Of a stretch of DNA of 7,814 nt, positions 6,284-7,814 are shown one piece after another. The position numbers were made by a program, and so were the translations under genes. Within the stretch, counting starts at the first letter, position 1. Every line of letters begins with the position of its first letter. The stretch lies in the NCBI GenBank assembly GCA_025360945.1, contig JANYBE010000493.1, forward strand, positions 1-7,814. The letters run 5' to 3'. The notes under the pieces are model-generated. The model was given only the letters and a program-made list of their open reading frames with translations. It had not been told where the DNA came from and did not search any database. This DNA comes from Rhizobacter sp. Lineage in GTDB: Bacteria > Pseudomonadota > Gammaproteobacteria > Burkholderiales > Burkholderiaceae_C.

Positions 6284-7087
6284 TCATGGCAACGCGGACA
6301 AATAGCGTTGCGTCAGCCTGAGCGCAAGCCGCGCGCGGGCCTGCGCCGTCAGCCCACGCGAGTGCATCGGGATCTCCAGACTCAGCGGCGCTTGCGGCGG
6401 CAACGCCGCGAGGATGCCGCGCAAGTCCAGCCCGCCTTGGCCGGGCGGGAGGCGTTCTGTGCGGGCCTGGCGCAGCAGCCCGTCGAGGTCCGCGGGGCGT
6501 TCGGCCGGCGCGTCGCAGAACTGGGCGTAGGCCAGGTGCTCGGGCGCCACCTGCGCGATTTGTGCCGCGTGGTTGCCACCGCGATCGAAATGAATCGGGT
6601 CGATCAGCACGCCGGCATTCGGCTGCCCGCACTCGGCCACGATGCGCGCGGCCTGCGTGAAGTCGCTCGTATCGGTCCACGGCATCGGCTCCAGGTAGAC
6701 GGCGAGGCGCAGCGGGGCGGCCAGCTCGCACAGCGCTGCCAGGCGCGCGCCGAGCCGGGCCTCGTCCGGGTCGTTCCCGGCAACGAGCACATGGCGGGCG
6801 CCGAGGCGCGCGCCGGTTTCCAACAGTGTTGCGTAGCCGCGAACGTCGGTGTCGGGTCGAAGGCGCAGGATCTCGACGTCCAGGACGCGGATGCCGGTGT
6901 CCTTGAGCGCCGCAGCGACCTCGCGCACCATCGGCGTGTCGCCGACCACATCCCAGGTGGGCTCGTCGGTCGTGGCCGGCGACAGCCGCAGGCCCACATG
7001 CGAATAGCCGGCCGCGGCCGCGCAGCGCACCATCGCGACCGGCGAGAGTTCGAGCACTGTCAGCGCGGCGAGCGAGAGCTCACGCAT
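6284..7087 (-). CDS. Sugar phosphate isomerase/epimerase-like TIM-barrel protein (xylose isomerase-like)
   Basis: A 267-residue protein, the normal length for the AP-endonuclease-2/xylose-isomerase-like TIM-barrel family, whose members bind a divalent metal and isomerise, epimerise or dehydrate sugar-like compounds. Strand-like segments follow the barrel rhythm: YSHVGLRL (28-35), GIRVLDVEIL (65-74), ARHVLVAGND (97-106), RLAVYLEPMPW (127-137), NAGVLIDPIHFDR (157-169), LAYAQFCDAP (185-194) and LSLEIP (235-240). Likely metal or catalytic residues are Glu133, Asp163, His166 and Glu238, each at a strand end where the family carries its ligands. The substrate cannot be read from sequence. The start at 7087 is chosen because MRELSLAALT opens the first barrel strand and the in-frame sequence upstream belongs to the IclR gene. 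It follows that gene by 11 bp, so the two are probably co-transcribed. No clear ribosome binding site is seen. Confidence 0.87.
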   Translation of the reverse strand: MRELSLAALTVLELSPVAMVRCAAAAGYSHVGLRLSPATTDEPTWDVVGDTPMVREVAAALKDTGIRVLDVEILRLRPDTDVRGYATLLETGARLGARHVLVAGNDPDEARLGARLAALCELAAPLRLAVYLEPMPWTDTSDFTQAARIVAECGQPNAGVLIDPIHFDRGGNHAAQIAQVAPEHLAYAQFCDAPAERPADLDGLLRQARTERLPPGQGGLDLRGILAALPPQAPLSLEIPMHSRGLTAQARARLALRLTQRYLSALP

Positions 7088-7098
7088 CGATCGATCAG

Positions 7099-7814
7099 CT
7101 ACAAGATGGGCCGCAGCGACCGCAGCGCTTCGCGCAGCGCCGGCAGCAGCTCGTCGGTGAAGCGCTGCGACGCGTGGCCTTGCAAGTTCACCGTCATACC
7201 GATTGCGCCGACGCATTCGCCCTTGCGATCCTTCACGGCGACGGCGATGCCGGCCAGACCGAGGTCCAGTTGCTGCTCGGTGGTCCAGTAGTCCATCGCG
7301 CGCGCCGCTTGCACTTGCTCGCGAAAACGCTGCGGGTCGGTCACGGTGTGGGCCGTGAAACCTGCAAAGTCGTGCTCGGCGATCCACCGGTCGAGCCGTG
7401 CATCGGGCCAGGTCGACAGCATCGCCACCCCAGGCGTGACCACATGGGCCGGCACCCGTACGCCCACCTGGTAGCCGATCGAGATGAAGCGCGGTGAGTT
7501 GCTGCGCGCCAGGTAGACCACCTCGTGGCCGTCGAGGCTGCTGAAGTTGACAGTCTCGCCCGATTGCATCGAGACGCGCTGGATGAATGGTTGCACGAGC
7601 CGCGGCAGCCGCGCCGCGCCGAGATAGCTCTGCCCCAGACGCAGTACGCGAGGCTTGAGCCAGAACTGCTTGCCATCGCTCCCGGCATAGCCGAAGTGCA
7701 CAAGGCTTAGCAGGAACCGCCGTGCCGCCGTGCGCGACATGTCGGTGCGCACTGCGGCTTCCGATGGCGTCAGCCGCGGGTGGTCGTCGTCGAAGGCCTC
7801 GATCATGCGTAGGC
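7099..7814 (-). CDS. IclR-family transcriptional regulator (5' end beyond right edge)
   Basis: At least 238 codons are present. The segment LTPSEAAVRTDMSRTAARRF followed by LLSLVHFGY is the winged helix-turn-helix of IclR proteins, close in style to the PcaR/PobR/PcaU branch. The remaining roughly 170 residues are the IclR effector-binding domain, with ETVNFSSLDGHEVVYLAR and the late segment GLAGIAVAVKDRKGECVGAIGMTV. An ATG at 7806 exists, but the codons before it stay open (Leu-Arg) and MIEAF sits where IclR proteins are already about 20 residues into the wing domain, so the true start is almost surely outside the window. Proteins of this type bind a small organic ligand and control nearby catabolic genes and often themselves. 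Here the regulator lies upstream of, and on the same strand as, the isomerase-like gene, which suggests co-transcription. Confidence 0.93.
   Translation of the reverse strand, partial: LRMIEAFDDDHPRLTPSEAAVRTDMSRTAARRFLLSLVHFGYAGSDGKQFWLKPRVLRLGQSYLGAARLPRLVQPFIQRVSMQSGETVNFSSLDGHEVVYLARSNSPRFISIGYQVGVRVPAHVVTPGVAMLSTWPDARLDRWIAEHDFAGFTAHTVTDPQRFREQVQAARAMDYWTTEQQLDLGLAGIAVAVKDRKGECVGAIGMTVNLQGHASQRFTDELLPALREALRSLRPIL

Noticed and set aside
7082..7098. Tandem CGATCGATC just upstream of the isomerase-like start as a regulatory repeat
   Set aside because: It is only about two short GATC units in an 11-bp gap and easily arises by chance.
6134..7291. 385-codon plus-strand frame opposite the isomerase and IclR genes
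   Set aside because: Its product is rich in Arg, Gln and Ala with no domain, while the minus strand gives two full protein families over the same bases.

Overview
The window is GC-rich (by eye about two thirds G+C) and has the strong G/C third-position bias of a high-GC proteobacterium. The tightly packed c-di-GMP genes and the IclR/isomerase pair fit a betaproteobacterium of the Burkholderiales. That placement rests on gene style, not on a marker gene, so it is moderate confidence only. No RNA gene, insertion sequence, CRISPR array or replication origin was seen.

Layout. (a) Bases 1-206, minus strand: the N-terminal part of a gene running off the left edge, encoding a signal peptide followed by a membrane helix. 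(b) Bases 207-392: a divergent intergenic region with a short dyad and a possible -10 element. (c) Bases 393-5797, plus strand: a compact three-gene signalling operon. Gene 1 is a membrane-anchored GAF-like/REC/Hpt protein with no histidine kinase core. Gene 2 overlaps it by 4 bp and is a REC-PAS-GGDEF-EAL protein with all key residues of both c-di-GMP domains. Gene 3 starts 12 bp later and is a soluble diguanylate cyclase with a long helical N-terminus. (d) Bases 5798-5854: a short convergent gap. (e) Bases 5855-7814, minus strand: an IclR-family regulator (its start lies beyond the right edge), an 11-bp gap, a xylose-isomerase-like TIM-barrel protein, a 60-bp gap, and a small membrane-anchored protein of unknown function.

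How the genes may work together. The Hpt domain of gene 1 and the REC domain of gene 2 are encoded back to back with a coupled start. The simplest model is a phosphorelay in which an unlinked kinase feeds the REC of gene 1, its Hpt histidine passes phosphate to Asp66 of gene 2, and this tunes synthesis or breakdown of c-di-GMP, with gene 3 as a second source of c-di-GMP. The right-hand block looks like an unrelated small catabolic unit controlled by its own IclR regulator.

The most unusual points are the missing kinase core in gene 1 and a roughly 19-residue insertion between the inhibitory-site RxxD and the GGDEF motif in gene 2. I do not see a clearly new type of defence or mobile system here.
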